Positions 8,192 to 19,971 of a stretch of 64,000 nt of DNA are shown here, piece by piece. The stretch is taken from assembly GCF_017901175.1 (NCBI RefSeq), contig NZ_CP072793.1, positions 1,240,001 through 1,304,000 on the forward strand, in the 5' to 3' direction. The notes under the pieces are model-generated. The model did not search any database. It saw only the letters and a program-made list of their open reading frames with translations, and had not been told where the DNA came from. The position numbers and the translations under genes are program-made. The stretch's first letter is position 1. Each line of letters starts with the position of its first letter. Source of the stretch: Thiothrix unzii (GTDB lineage Bacteria > Pseudomonadota > Gammaproteobacteria > Thiotrichales > Thiotrichaceae).

Positions 8192-9871
8192 TTACCGCCC
8201 GGTCAGCAGCGCATACAACTGCGGCAATTTCTGTGGCAACTCTTCCGCCTTTTTCACCAGCACCCAGCCGTTTTGCCCAAACAAACGCGGCAAGTAATCT
8301 TCTGCCTTGTCGTCAATGGTGACGCAAAACGGTTTCAAGCCTTTGCGCCGCGCTTCCTGTAACGCCATGCGGGTGTCTTCCAGCCCGTAACGCCCTTCGT
8401 AAATATCGAGGTCGTTGGGCTTGCCATCGGTCAGCAGCAATAGCAGTTTTTGCTGCGACGGTTCGGCTTCTAGCAATTGCGTGGCGTGGCGGATCGCAGC
8501 CCCCATGCGGGTGTAATAGCCCGGTTGGGTCGCCATAATGCGCCCGCGTACTTGCGCGTCGTAGCGTTCGGTAAACTTTTTCAGGTGGTAAAAGCGCACG
8601 TTCTGGCGATTGAGCGAGTTAAAGCCGTACAGGGCGAAACGGTCACGGGTAGCACTTAGGCTTTCCGCAAACAGGATTAGCGCGTCACGCACCACGTCCA
8701 CCACCCGTGAGGTATTGCTGACCCAACTGTCGGTGGACATCGAAAAATCCGCCAGCAACAAACACGACAAATCGCGTCCTTGCTCGCGGCAATCGCGGTA
8801 GACCATCGGCATATCGACTTGCCCGCGCTGGCGTTCGGTGAGGTGCAGGATGTAACTGTCGGTGTCGAGTTCCGCGCCGTCTTGCTGGTGGTTGCGCCAT
8901 TCGCGGCGCGGTTGCAGGGCTTCAAAACGGCGGCGTAGTTGGCGGGCGGCGGCTTGCAAACGGGCGGGTAAGGGGAGTTCTTGCGCTCCACGCGGCAGCA
9001 TGATTTGTAGGCGGCAATGGTCGGGCAACAGGCGTTGCTTGCGGTAATCCCATTCGGGGAGTGGGATGCCTTCACCTTGCGGAATGTCGTCGTACTCGGC
9101 GTTGGGTAAATCCAGATCGAGTTTGATTTTCTGGGAACTGGCTTTGCGGTCACGCGCTACGGTGATCACGTCCATGTCTTCAGCAGCGCGGGCGGCATCG
9201 TCATTGGGGTCTGCGTCGGTGGTGCGGTTAACGGGGGTGTATTCTGTCCATGAGAATAGACTTTCGAGGCGGAATAGTAATAAGCCGCTGTTGCCGTCGG
9301 GCATGTCGGTGCGTTCGGCGCGTTGGCGTTTGCTGCTGGCGGTGGGGGCTTGGCTGTTGGGGTTGGATTCGGGAGGAGCGGGTGCTGCTAAGGAAACCGG
9401 CGTGGTGGGTTGTGGGGTGTTGGGTGGCGGAATGAGGGTTAGGGGGAGTTCGGTGGCTTCGGGGTGTAGGGTTTGCCATGCGGAGAGGAGGCGTTGATGG
9501 CGGGATTTTGAAGAGGGCGTATGCCATACGCCCCTACTGCCTAACACTGCCAACCACAAATACATTTCGCGATTCAATTCACGTTGTGGGAATAGGGCGA
9601 TGCTGTCGGGCAAATTCAGGCTTTCCGCATCACGCCATGCTGCTTGCATTTTCAGTCCTGTTCCGGCAATGCGTTGCATGAGATTGCGCGGGGCATTGCT
9701 GGCAACGTCAGTACTTTGACGGATTTGTAAACCCGCATCGCCGCTCAAGGCGCGTAACACAATGCCAAGGGTTTTACGTATTTCATCCAAATTGACCTGC
9801 GCTTGCGGGTAATCATGGTTTACACTGCGTGTTACCCACTGGTGCCAAACTTTACCAACCCATTCTTCCAT
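8192..9871 (-). CDS. norD: Nitric oxide reductase activation protein NorD
   Basis: The 559-residue protein has an N-terminal region typical of NorD, a Pro/Ala-rich variable linker (about 150-190), and a C-terminal von Willebrand A domain. Its metal-ion site reads DFSMST, and the region LLLLTDGKPNDLDIYEGRYGLEDTR is diagnostic of NorD/CbbO-type proteins. NorD works with the AAA ATPase NorQ to insert the non-haem iron of cNOR. A palindromic REP-like sequence lies inside the gene at 9515-9533 and is translated in frame near the start of the linker. norD diverges from the dnr-like gene with only 16 bp between start codons, so its promoter must lie within neighbouring coding sequence. Confidence 0.9.
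   Translation of the reverse strand: MEEWVGKVWHQWVTRSVNHDYPQAQVNLDEIRKTLGIVLRALSGDAGLQIRQSTDVASNAPRNLMQRIAGTGLKMQAAWRDAESLNLPDSIALFPQRELNREMYLWLAVLGSRGVWHTPSSKSRHQRLLSAWQTLHPEATELPLTLIPPPNTPQPTTPVSLAAPAPPESNPNSQAPTASSKRQRAERTDMPDGNSGLLLFRLESLFSWTEYTPVNRTTDADPNDDAARAAEDMDVITVARDRKASSQKIKLDLDLPNAEYDDIPQGEGIPLPEWDYRKQRLLPDHCRLQIMLPRGAQELPLPARLQAAARQLRRRFEALQPRREWRNHQQDGAELDTDSYILHLTERQRGQVDMPMVYRDCREQGRDLSCLLLADFSMSTDSWVSNTSRVVDVVRDALILFAESLSATRDRFALYGFNSLNRQNVRFYHLKKFTERYDAQVRGRIMATQPGYYTRMGAAIRHATQLLEAEPSQQKLLLLLTDGKPNDLDIYEGRYGLEDTRMALQEARRKGLKPFCVTIDDKAEDYLPRLFGQNGWVLVKKAEELPQKLPQLYALLTGR
9515..9533. repeat. REP-like palindrome inside norD
   Basis: GGGCGTATG and CATACGCCC pair perfectly around a single base, with CTAC following on the plus strand. 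Short palindromes of this GGGCGTATnnnATACGCCC type are dispersed REP-like elements in many genomes. Here it lies within coding sequence and is read through in frame. Whether other copies exist in the genome cannot be seen in this window. Confidence 0.55.
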
Positions 9872-9887
9872 CGTTAGCCTTCACTAC

Positions 9888-10580
9888 ATGAAATTTGATA
9901 ATTATACATTGACCGTTTTGCTCCGCTCACCGCTGTTTCGCGCCCTTGAACCGGATCAGTTCAATGCGTTGGTGGATACGGCGCATTTGTACACCTTGAA
10001 CGAAGGCGAATTCCTGTTTCGACAAGGCGACCCGCTGAACGAGGTGTTCGTCGACATCAAGGGCTTTATGAAACTGTTCCGCCTGACCCCAAATGGCGAT
10101 GAGAAAGTGGTGGATATTATTGCGCCCGGTAGCAGTTTCGCCGAAGCGGTGCTGTTCATGGGCGGGCGGCAGTATCCGGTACACGCAGTAGCACTCAAGC
10201 CAGCGGTGGTAGTGGGGATTAATGCGGCGCAATACGAACAGATGCTGCGTTCTTCCATCGACCTGTGCTTCGGCATGATGGGGTTGATGAGCCGCCGGAT
10301 GCACTGGCTGCTGAACGAAGTGGATCGTTTGACGCTGCATAATGCCACTTTTCGCCTCGTGATTTGGTTGCTGGAAATGCGGTGCAGTGATGCTGCTTGT
10401 GACCGCATTGTGCTGGATGTGCCGAAGCACGTCGTGGCTTCGCGCCTGTCGATCAAGCCGGAAACGTTTTCGCGCATCCTCAAACGCCTCACCAGCCAAG
10501 AACTGATTGCGGTGAATGATCAGCACATTACCTTGCTGGATGTGGCTGCGCTGGAGGCGTTGGTACGTATCGAGCTTTAG
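9888..10580 (+). CDS. Crp/Fnr family regulator, DNR/NNR-like
   Basis: The 230-residue protein has a cyclic-nucleotide-like N-terminal beta-roll (EGEFLFRQGDPLNEVFVDIKG), a dimerisation helix and a C-terminal winged helix. The recognition helix contains E-TFSR (SIKPETFSRILKRL), the residue pattern that reads TTGAT half-sites. It lacks the N-terminal cysteine cluster of FNR, so it is not an iron-sulfur oxygen sensor. That places it with DNR/NNR proteins, which sense NO through haem. It lies between norQ and norD. It is the obvious reader of the five TTGAY-N4-RTCAA boxes in this window, though the assignment is inferred. Its stop overlaps the convergent norQ stop by 4 bp. Confidence 0.85.
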   Translation: MKFDNYTLTVLLRSPLFRALEPDQFNALVDTAHLYTLNEGEFLFRQGDPLNEVFVDIKGFMKLFRLTPNGDEKVVDIIAPGSSFAEAVLFMGGRQYPVHAVALKPAVVVGINAAQYEQMLRSSIDLCFGMMGLMSRRMHWLLNEVDRLTLHNATFRLVIWLLEMRCSDAACDRIVLDVPKHVVASRLSIKPETFSRILKRLTSQELIAVNDQHITLLDVAALEALVRIEL

Positions 10581-11365
10581 GCGAAAAATGTATTAACCAC
10601 TTCCATCAAGGCTTCCACCGTTTCGGGGTCATCGGTTAGCGGCTCGACCAGCGCGGCGCGACAGGCGGCGAGTGGCTCGAAACCGTCCTGCATCAGCGTG
10701 GCGGTGTACACCAGTAAACGGGTGGAGGCGGATTCTTCCAGATCGTGCTCTTTTAGCACCCGCAAGGCATTTGCCAGCTTGACCAATTGCGCGGCGAGCT
10801 TGTCATCCACACCCGTTTCTTGCACTACGATACGGGTTTCGACTTCGGGTTTTGGGTAGTCGAAACGCAGTGCCAAGAAACGTTGGCGGGTGGAGGGTTT
10901 CATGCCTTTGAGCAAATTCTGGTAGCCGGGGTTGTAGGACACCACCAGCATGAATTCCGGCGGCGCGTGCAAGGTTTCCCCGGTACGTTCAATGGGTAAG
11001 ATGCGGCGGTTGTCGGAGAGTGGGTGCAAAATCACGGTGGTATCTTTGCGGGCTTCCACCACTTCGTCCAGATAACAGATTGCACCTTCGCGCACCGCAC
11101 GGGTTAAGGGGCCGTCGTTCCAGTAGGTTTCGCCATCGCCGATCAGATGCCGCCCGACCAAATCCGCCGCGCTTAAATCGTCGTGGCAGGCAACCGTGTA
11201 CAGCGGTCTGCCCAGCTTGGCTGCCATGTGTTCGACGAAGCGGGTTTTGCCGCAACCCGTGGGGCCTTTGAGCAAGACGGGTAATTGGCGGCGGAAGGCG
11301 TGTTCAAACAGCACGACTTCCTGTGCTTGTGCTTGGTAATGTGGAAGGTTCGAGTCTGTAACCAT
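10577..11365 (-). CDS. norQ: NorQ/CbbQ-type MoxR AAA ATPase
   Basis: The 262-residue AAA+ ATPase carries Walker A GPTGCGKT, Walker B AICYLDEVVEAR and the CbbQ/NirQ/NorQ segment SYNPGYQNLLKGMKPSTRQRF. The C-terminus matches the CbbQ_C domain. NorQ partners NorD to activate cytochrome-c-dependent NO reductase. It follows norF by one base pair and belongs to a norE-norF-norQ operon. The length is normal for the family. Confidence 0.92.
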   Translation of the reverse strand: MVTDSNLPHYQAQAQEVVLFEHAFRRQLPVLLKGPTGCGKTRFVEHMAAKLGRPLYTVACHDDLSAADLVGRHLIGDGETYWNDGPLTRAVREGAICYLDEVVEARKDTTVILHPLSDNRRILPIERTGETLHAPPEFMLVVSYNPGYQNLLKGMKPSTRQRFLALRFDYPKPEVETRIVVQETGVDDKLAAQLVKLANALRVLKEHDLEESASTRLLVYTATLMQDGFEPLAACRAALVEPLTDDPETVEALMEVVNTFFA

Positions 11366-11366
11366 T

Positions 11367-11615
11367 TTATACGCCTATCCAGTAAGCTAAAAAAATTAAG
11401 CCGATGACTAGGACTAACCAGCCATGCACCAACAGTCGCCAGCGCATTGCCACCCCGCGCAAGCCCATAAAATCCGCAATTACGAAATGCCCTTTGACAA
11501 ACACCGAAATCAGCAATGCCGCCACGAGCCATTGCCCGCTATAACCCACGTACCCCGCCCACCACGTCAGAAAGGTCAACACCACCAATAACAACCACAC
11601 CAGCCACGTTTTCAT
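11367..11615 (-). CDS. norF: NorF-like small membrane protein (COX4-pro family)
   Basis: This 82-residue protein has three hydrophobic helices and resembles the bacterial cytochrome oxidase subunit IV family. It contains the characteristic VKGHFVIADFMGLRG segment. The norF products of denitrifiers have the same size and occupy the same place between norE and norQ. The role is thought to be assembly or full activity of NO reductase. The symbol is given from context plus size, since the sequence family is broad. Confidence 0.78.
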   Translation of the reverse strand: MKTWLVWLLLVVLTFLTWWAGYVGYSGQWLVAALLISVFVKGHFVIADFMGLRGVAMRWRLLVHGWLVLVIGLIFLAYWIGV

Positions 11616-11619
11616 GTCA

Positions 11620-12219
11620 TCACCTCATCACGTAGACCAGCGGAAACAATACAATCCACACCAAATCAACCATGTGCCAATACGACGCGCCCGTTTCCAC
11701 ACCCGTGTGTTGCGTGGCGGAATAGTCGCCCGTATGCGCCTTCCACGCGACTGCACCCAAAATAATCATCCCCATGATGACGTGCATGAAATGAAAAAAC
11801 GTCAACGACAGGTAAAACATATAAAACGTATTGGTGCTAAGGCTAATGCCGTGCGCAAATTTGTCGGCAAATTCCACCCCTTTCAGGAGCAAAAATACCG
11901 CCCCACTCGTCGCGCCCGCCAGCAACCAATTGCGGCATAACACGCTATTGCCCGCTTTGACCGCCTGCACCGCCAACACCACAAACAAACTGCCCGTCAG
12001 CAAAATCACCGTATTCGCCGCACCAATGTCACGGTTCAAGGTTTGCTGGTAGTGATTGAACAGCTCCACATTGCTGCTGCGGGCAAAGGCGTAAGAGGCG
12101 AAAAACACCGCGAACACCAGCAGTTCAGCGAGGATAAAAAACCACATCGCCAAGTCCCCCGGCAGGGGAACAGGGCGAGGTGGGGAGGAGGAAACCGATG
12201 GCGTGTTTAATAAACTCAT
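11620..12219 (-). CDS. norE: NorE-like cytochrome c oxidase subunit III family protein
   Basis: This 199-residue protein has five transmembrane segments and typical subunit III features: PGDLAMWFFILAELLVFAVFF, then FHFMHVIMGMIILG and YWHMVDLVWIVLFPLVYV. NorE proteins are subunit III paralogues in nor clusters that raise NO reductase activity. It is the first gene of norE-norF-norQ. Two FNR/DNR boxes lie 42 and 72 bp upstream of its start. Confidence 0.88.
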   Translation of the reverse strand: MSLLNTPSVSSSPPRPVPLPGDLAMWFFILAELLVFAVFFASYAFARSSNVELFNHYQQTLNRDIGAANTVILLTGSLFVVLAVQAVKAGNSVLCRNWLLAGATSGAVFLLLKGVEFADKFAHGISLSTNTFYMFYLSLTFFHFMHVIMGMIILGAVAWKAHTGDYSATQHTGVETGASYWHMVDLVWIVLFPLVYVMR

Positions 12220-12254
12220 GGCGTGCAGCTTAGGTCAACGAAACACTGCCAACA

Positions 12255-12268
12255 TTGACTCAAGTCAA
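12255..12268. promoter_or_regulatory. FNR/DNR box 1 between norE and the TonB receptor
   Basis: TTGACTCAAGTCAA is a perfect palindrome of the TTGAC-N4-GTCAA variant. Its centre is 42 bp from the norE start. Confidence 0.72.
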
Positions 12269-12284
12269 GATCAGTATTCCCCAC

Positions 12285-12298
12285 TTAACTCAAGTCAA
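12285..12298. promoter_or_regulatory. FNR/DNR box 2 between norE and the TonB receptor
   Basis: TTAACTCAAGTCAA repeats box 1 exactly 30 bp away with one changed base. Its centre is about 70 bp from both the norE start and the TonB receptor start, the same distance seen at nnrS and norC. Confidence 0.65.
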
Positions 12299-12360
12299 GG
12301 CACGGCTTACTCACTGTTGCTTTACTGGTGGCATTCCTCAACCTCCAAGGAGTCCGTGTC

Positions 12361-14274
12361 ATGCCGAAAAAATTACTCGCGATCCTCATCGCCGCTACCA
12401 GCCTGAATGCCGTTGCTGATACCCCTGACACCCTCGATGACATTACCGTGACCGCCACCCGCACCGAGAGTAAAGTCAAACAAGCTCCCAGCAGTGTCAC
12501 CGTGATGACCCGCAAGGATATTGCCCAAAAAGGCGGTGAAAACGTGCTGGAAACCCTGCGCGGCACACCCGGTATCAACCTGCAAGGCGTTGGCTCAGGC
12601 GGACGCAAAACCATCAGCTTGCGCGGGCTAGAAAGCAAACACACCCTGCTGCTGGTTGATGGCAAACGCCTGCCTGCCAGCAACGATGTCATCGGCCCCA
12701 ACACCGACTACCAATACGACTGGATTCCGGTCGAACAAATCGAACGCATCGAAGTCGTGCGCGGCCCACTATCCGTGCTGTACGGCTCGGACGCACTCGG
12801 CGGTGTCGTCAACATCATTACCCGCAAACCCAGCCAAACCCCAACGGGTGATGCCAAACTTGCCAGCCGCACTGCCTCCGGTAACGCTGGTGGTGATGGT
12901 TATGACGTGGAATTCAACCTCAGCGGCGGGGTACGTGACAACCTGCAACTCAGCATCGGTGGGCAACAATCGCGCCGTGCCGCAGTCACCAGCCAGCTCG
13001 ACCCACGTCAATCTGCCATCGAAGGTCGTGACAAACAGCAAGTCGCCCTCAGTGCCGACTGGCAACCCGCAGCCGGTCACAACGTCAAGCTGGAACACAG
13101 TGCAGGGCAGGAAGAACGCTGGTATGACACCGTGACCCGTACCAACACACCTTACCAAAGCCGTTACAATCTTGACCGCCAACAAACCTCACTGAGCTGG
13201 AAAGGCTCGCTAGGCAACACCGTATCGTCAGTGCGTGCCTACCAAAGCAGCGTTGACATCACCAACCACGCCACTGCGCCCGGCACTGCCACTGACCCGC
13301 AAACCTTGCAAGACACCGTGGTGGAAGGCAATACCCGCTTCACCCTCGGCGACAACCATTTCATCACCACCGGCGTAGAACACCGCACCGAACGGCTGGA
13401 AAACCCCAAACTTTCCGGCGGCAACGCCGAAATCACCCTCAAATCCGCCTACGCCCAAGACGAAATCGCCGTCTCCGAGCGTACTCACCTTACCGTCGGG
13501 GTGCGCCAAGACGAACACGATACCTTCGGTGGCGAAACCAGCCCGCGTGTTTCAATCGTTCGCGATGTCAACGACAAACTGACCCTCAAAGCCAGCTATG
13601 GACACGGTTTCCGCGCCCCGACCATCAAACAGGTATCCCCCGGTTACAGTTTCCAGACCGGCAAAATCCTCATCAAAAGCAACCCCGACCTGCAACCGGA
13701 AACCAATGACGCGCTGGAACTGGGCGCAAGCTATAGCAACGGCAAACTCAACCTCAATGCTGCTGTTTTTGATAACAAGGTGAAAAACCTGATCGACACC
13801 CGCCTGAACAGAACGCTTGCCGGTGGCGTGCAGGAGTGGCTTTATGCCAATACCGACGAAGCCCACTTGCGTGGCGCAGAAATTTCCGCCGACTTGCCAA
13901 TACATGAGGGGCTAAAGCTCAACACCAGTTACCAATACCTCGATGCCAAAGACGGCAATGAGCAACGGCTGGAACGTCGCCCACGCCATACCCTATCCGC
14001 AGGCGTTGCATGGGAGAAAAACGGTTGGAAAACTAACCTGCAAGCCGAACACCTTGCCGATCAAACCATTGCTTCACCCACGACAGGCATTCAGGCAGAC
14101 GTGCCGGATTACACCCTGTGGAATGCTGGTGTGCGCAAAGCTGTCAGCAAGTATCTGGAGCTTGGGGTCGGTATCGAAAATCTGACGGATGTCCGGTTGG
14201 AAGAAAAATCCACCGCCTTCCGCCATGAAGAATACCCACGGACGGTGCGGCTGGAACTCAAAGGAAGTTTCTAA
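12361..14274 (+). CDS. TonB-dependent outer-membrane receptor
   Basis: The protein of about 637 residues has a signal peptide (LLAILIAATSLNAVA) and a TonB box-like DDITVTATRTE. A plug domain follows (residues about 45-150, with DGKRLPA and VVRGPLSVLYGSDALGGVVNIITRK), then a beta-barrel ending in a C-terminal Phe. It resembles CirA/FepA-type siderophore or haem receptors. An AAGGAG site supports ATG 12361. Its ligand is unknown. Sharing a promoter region with norE and two DNR boxes suggests a nutrient needed for denitrification, such as haem, iron or copper (compare NosA/OprC). That is inference. Confidence 0.88.
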   Translation: MPKKLLAILIAATSLNAVADTPDTLDDITVTATRTESKVKQAPSSVTVMTRKDIAQKGGENVLETLRGTPGINLQGVGSGGRKTISLRGLESKHTLLLVDGKRLPASNDVIGPNTDYQYDWIPVEQIERIEVVRGPLSVLYGSDALGGVVNIITRKPSQTPTGDAKLASRTASGNAGGDGYDVEFNLSGGVRDNLQLSIGGQQSRRAAVTSQLDPRQSAIEGRDKQQVALSADWQPAAGHNVKLEHSAGQEERWYDTVTRTNTPYQSRYNLDRQQTSLSWKGSLGNTVSSVRAYQSSVDITNHATAPGTATDPQTLQDTVVEGNTRFTLGDNHFITTGVEHRTERLENPKLSGGNAEITLKSAYAQDEIAVSERTHLTVGVRQDEHDTFGGETSPRVSIVRDVNDKLTLKASYGHGFRAPTIKQVSPGYSFQTGKILIKSNPDLQPETNDALELGASYSNGKLNLNAAVFDNKVKNLIDTRLNRTLAGGVQEWLYANTDEAHLRGAEISADLPIHEGLKLNTSYQYLDAKDGNEQRLERRPRHTLSAGVAWEKNGWKTNLQAEHLADQTIASPTTGIQADVPDYTLWNAGVRKAVSKYLELGVGIENLTDVRLEEKSTAFRHEEYPRTVRLELKGSF

Positions 14275-14276
14275 AT

Positions 14277-14303
14277 AAAAAAGGGCGGATAAATTATCCG
14301 CCC
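14277..14303 (-). terminator. Rho-independent terminator of nirS
   Basis: GGGCGGATAA and TTATCCGCCC form a 10-bp stem with a single-base loop, followed on the minus strand by six Ts. It lies directly after the TonB receptor stop and 27 bp past the nirS stop, so it ends nirS transcription and separates the convergent genes. Confidence 0.85.
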
Positions 14304-14329
14304 CCTTGCCTCACTAGCATCGCCTATTA

Positions 14330-16192
<1,863 letters not shown>

Positions 16193-16196
<4 letters not shown>

Positions 16197-17104
16197 GTGT
16201 GTTTTTCCACAATACCCGCACCTTTCGCTACCACTTTGGCACGTTCGCCATTCACCCATTGCAATAATGGAACACTACTGGCGTGTTCCTGCACCTTGTC
16301 GCAGGCATCAATACAGCTATGGCATTGGGTGCAAGTGAACATATTGCGCTTGATGGTGCGTGGTTTCAGGCGCATCGGGCAGGCATGTTCGCAAGACGCA
16401 TCGCAATCGCTACACAGCTTGGCACGGGGGCTATCGAAACCGACCACCAAGGCTTTGCGGTTTGTCATCCAGATAAAACTTTGTGCAACCCCAAGAGCGC
16501 AACCGAAACGGCAAAACAAATGCCGCGCTAAGGTAAACTCAAGCGTCAGCAATACTGTACCTACCCCAATAAACAAGGCTTGGTTGCGAGTTAGCGAAAG
16601 TGTCAGCAAGTTGGTGTAAATTTCTTTGGGTGGCAACAAATACGTCAACAACACCACAGCCCACACCAATGCAATGACGACCGCAGCCCCCAGCGTCACC
16701 GACCAATACCACGGATTAAGCGGGACGTGTGTTCCATCTGCTTGCTGTTGCGGTAATGCCTGCTTTTCCCACAAGCTGGGCTTGCCAGAAGCACGGCGCA
16801 TTAAACCGTTAAGCAATTCCACCATCGCAAAATGTGGGCATAACCAGCCGCAATACAAACGCCCGTACTTCCATGAAATCCAGCCACCCACGCCTACAAC
16901 CAGAAAAATTGGCAGGAATATGCGCAAGAAAATACTGCCCACCATGTCGAGGCTGTCACTTTGCGCAGTAAAACCCAGCCGCCAAGGTTCACCCAAAAAG
17001 AACAGGTGATTGACAGTCAGATCAAACCGGAACAAATCCAGCGGCGGGGCAAGTACAAATAACGCAAAAAAAGCCACACGGGCTAACAAACGGTAATGTT
17101 GCAT
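16193..17104 (-). CDS. Membrane-bound polyferredoxin (NapH/NosR-C-terminal-like)
   Basis: This protein of about 303 residues has four or five membrane segments. Two cysteine motifs of the Fer4_5 type are present (YCGWLCPH and LFCRFGCALG). A C-terminal dicluster follows with C-x2-C-x3-C-x3-CP (KLCSDCDASCEHACP) and CTQCHSCIDACDK. Relatives (NapH, CcoG, NosR C-terminus) pass electrons through the membrane or help metal-site assembly. ATG 17104 has an AGGTG site and is preferred over the ATG at 17125, which overlaps the upstream stop. The position just upstream of nirS suggests a role in electron supply to or maturation of the nir/nor system. The function is not established. Confidence 0.8.
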
Positions 17105-17112
17105 ATTCACAC

Positions 17113-17835
17113 CTAACTGGCACATTGCCCCGATTCAAGCTCATCCAGCCATGCGCCAATCACTGCTTCACCGGCTTGACGCAAGGCTGCACCGTACTCG
17201 GCGGCTTGCTGACGCAATTCCGACACATTAATTCCGGCACTTAATAATTCAGTGCAATGCCCAATTAACCATTGTTCAATACGGCTGGTATCCGCCTCCA
17301 GATGAAATTGCAACGCCAACGCATAATTGTCCACACTAAATGCCTGATGCGGACACAGTGGTGTTTGTGCTAACGATTCCAATCCCGCCGGAATCTCAAA
17401 CTGGTCGCCGTGCCAATGCAAGACAGGTAAGCCCGCAGGCAAATATTGCAATACTGATTGACTACCCGCCACCGTCAAGATCAACGGTGCAAAGCGGATT
17501 TCCTTGGTGGGCATGGGCGCAACTTGTGCACCCAATGCACGCGCCATCAATTGCGCACCCAGACAAATACCCAACGTGGGCAATCCTTGCTGTAAACGCT
17601 CAGTGATTAAGGTCACTTCAGGGGTGAGGAAAGGGTACAAAGCATCGTCATATGCTCCAATCGGTGCGCCTAATACTACCAGCAAACCAATTTGTGCATT
17701 GTGCAGGTCGGTGAGTGCATCGACTCCAACATCACAATAATGCAGGGTATAACCACGCTGTTCCAGAACGGGTTGCAAGGTTCCCATATCCTCAAACGCC
17801 AGATGACGAATGGCGACTACCGTTTTGTGTGGCAT
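17113..17835 (-). CDS. Class I glutamine amidotransferase-like protein
   Basis: The 240-residue protein has the nucleophile elbow GICLGAQL and the His/Glu pair in LQFHLEAD. It also has the HWHGDQF segment seen in stand-alone GuaA-like amidotransferases. No synthase domain is attached. A good AAGGAG site precedes the ATG. Similar proteins are annotated as GMP-synthase-like amidotransferases with unknown acceptors. The gene lies between norB and the polyferredoxin gene, past a terminator, so it may depend on read-through or a weak promoter of its own. Why it sits in a nir/nor cluster is unclear. Confidence 0.82.
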   Translation of the reverse strand: MPHKTVVAIRHLAFEDMGTLQPVLEQRGYTLHYCDVGVDALTDLHNAQIGLLVVLGAPIGAYDDALYPFLTPEVTLITERLQQGLPTLGICLGAQLMARALGAQVAPMPTKEIRFAPLILTVAGSQSVLQYLPAGLPVLHWHGDQFEIPAGLESLAQTPLCPHQAFSVDNYALALQFHLEADTSRIEQWLIGHCTELLSAGINVSELRQQAAEYGAALRQAGEAVIGAWLDELESGQCAS

Positions 17836-17858
17836 TACAAATACTCCTTGTCCTAAAT

Positions 17859-17891
17859 AAAAAAACCGGCTGGAGAGGGGACTTCAGCCGG
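17859..17891 (-). terminator. Rho-independent terminator after norB
   Basis: On the minus strand CCGGCTG pairs with CAGCCGG around a 12-nt loop and is followed by seven Ts. It lies about 70 bp past the norB stop. Confidence 0.85.
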
Positions 17892-17959
17892 AATGAATGC
17901 CGTCTTTATCACAGATACCACCAAAGGAGTCGACGGCTCGACACTACAGAAAAGGTTTT

Positions 17960-19779
<1,820 letters not shown>

Positions 19780-19844
19780 GGTGTGAGTCCCTCCGTAAAA
19801 AAGTGTTACGGGGAGAGGGTAACGAAACCCTGTGGGTGTCAACC

Positions 19845-19858
19845 TTGACTCAGATCAA
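19845..19858. promoter_or_regulatory. FNR/DNR box upstream of norCB
   Basis: TTGACTCAGATCAA matches TTGAY-N4-RTCAA. Its centre is 72 bp from the norC start, almost the spacing found at nnrS. Confidence 0.78.
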
Positions 19859-19920
19859 GTACAAGAATGCGACTGCATCCATGATGAGGTTAAAATATGA
19901 GCAGTCATAGAATGCATCAA

Positions 19921-19942
19921 GGGGAAAACTTACGTTTTCCCC
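19921..19942. terminator. Hairpin downstream of the GH5 gene, possible terminator
   Basis: GGGGAAAAC and GTTTTCCCC form a 9-bp stem with a TTAC loop, 30 bp beyond the GH5 stop. The T-run is short and imperfect on either strand, so termination is likely but not certain. Confidence 0.45.
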
Positions 19943-19971
19943 CAACTTTTCGTGTGACACAATCAGACGGA

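Noticed and set aside
9895-9908. TTGATAATTATACA as a DNR box for norD
   Set aside because: The second half-site is poor (ATACA) and it lies inside the dnr-like coding start. Too weak to list.
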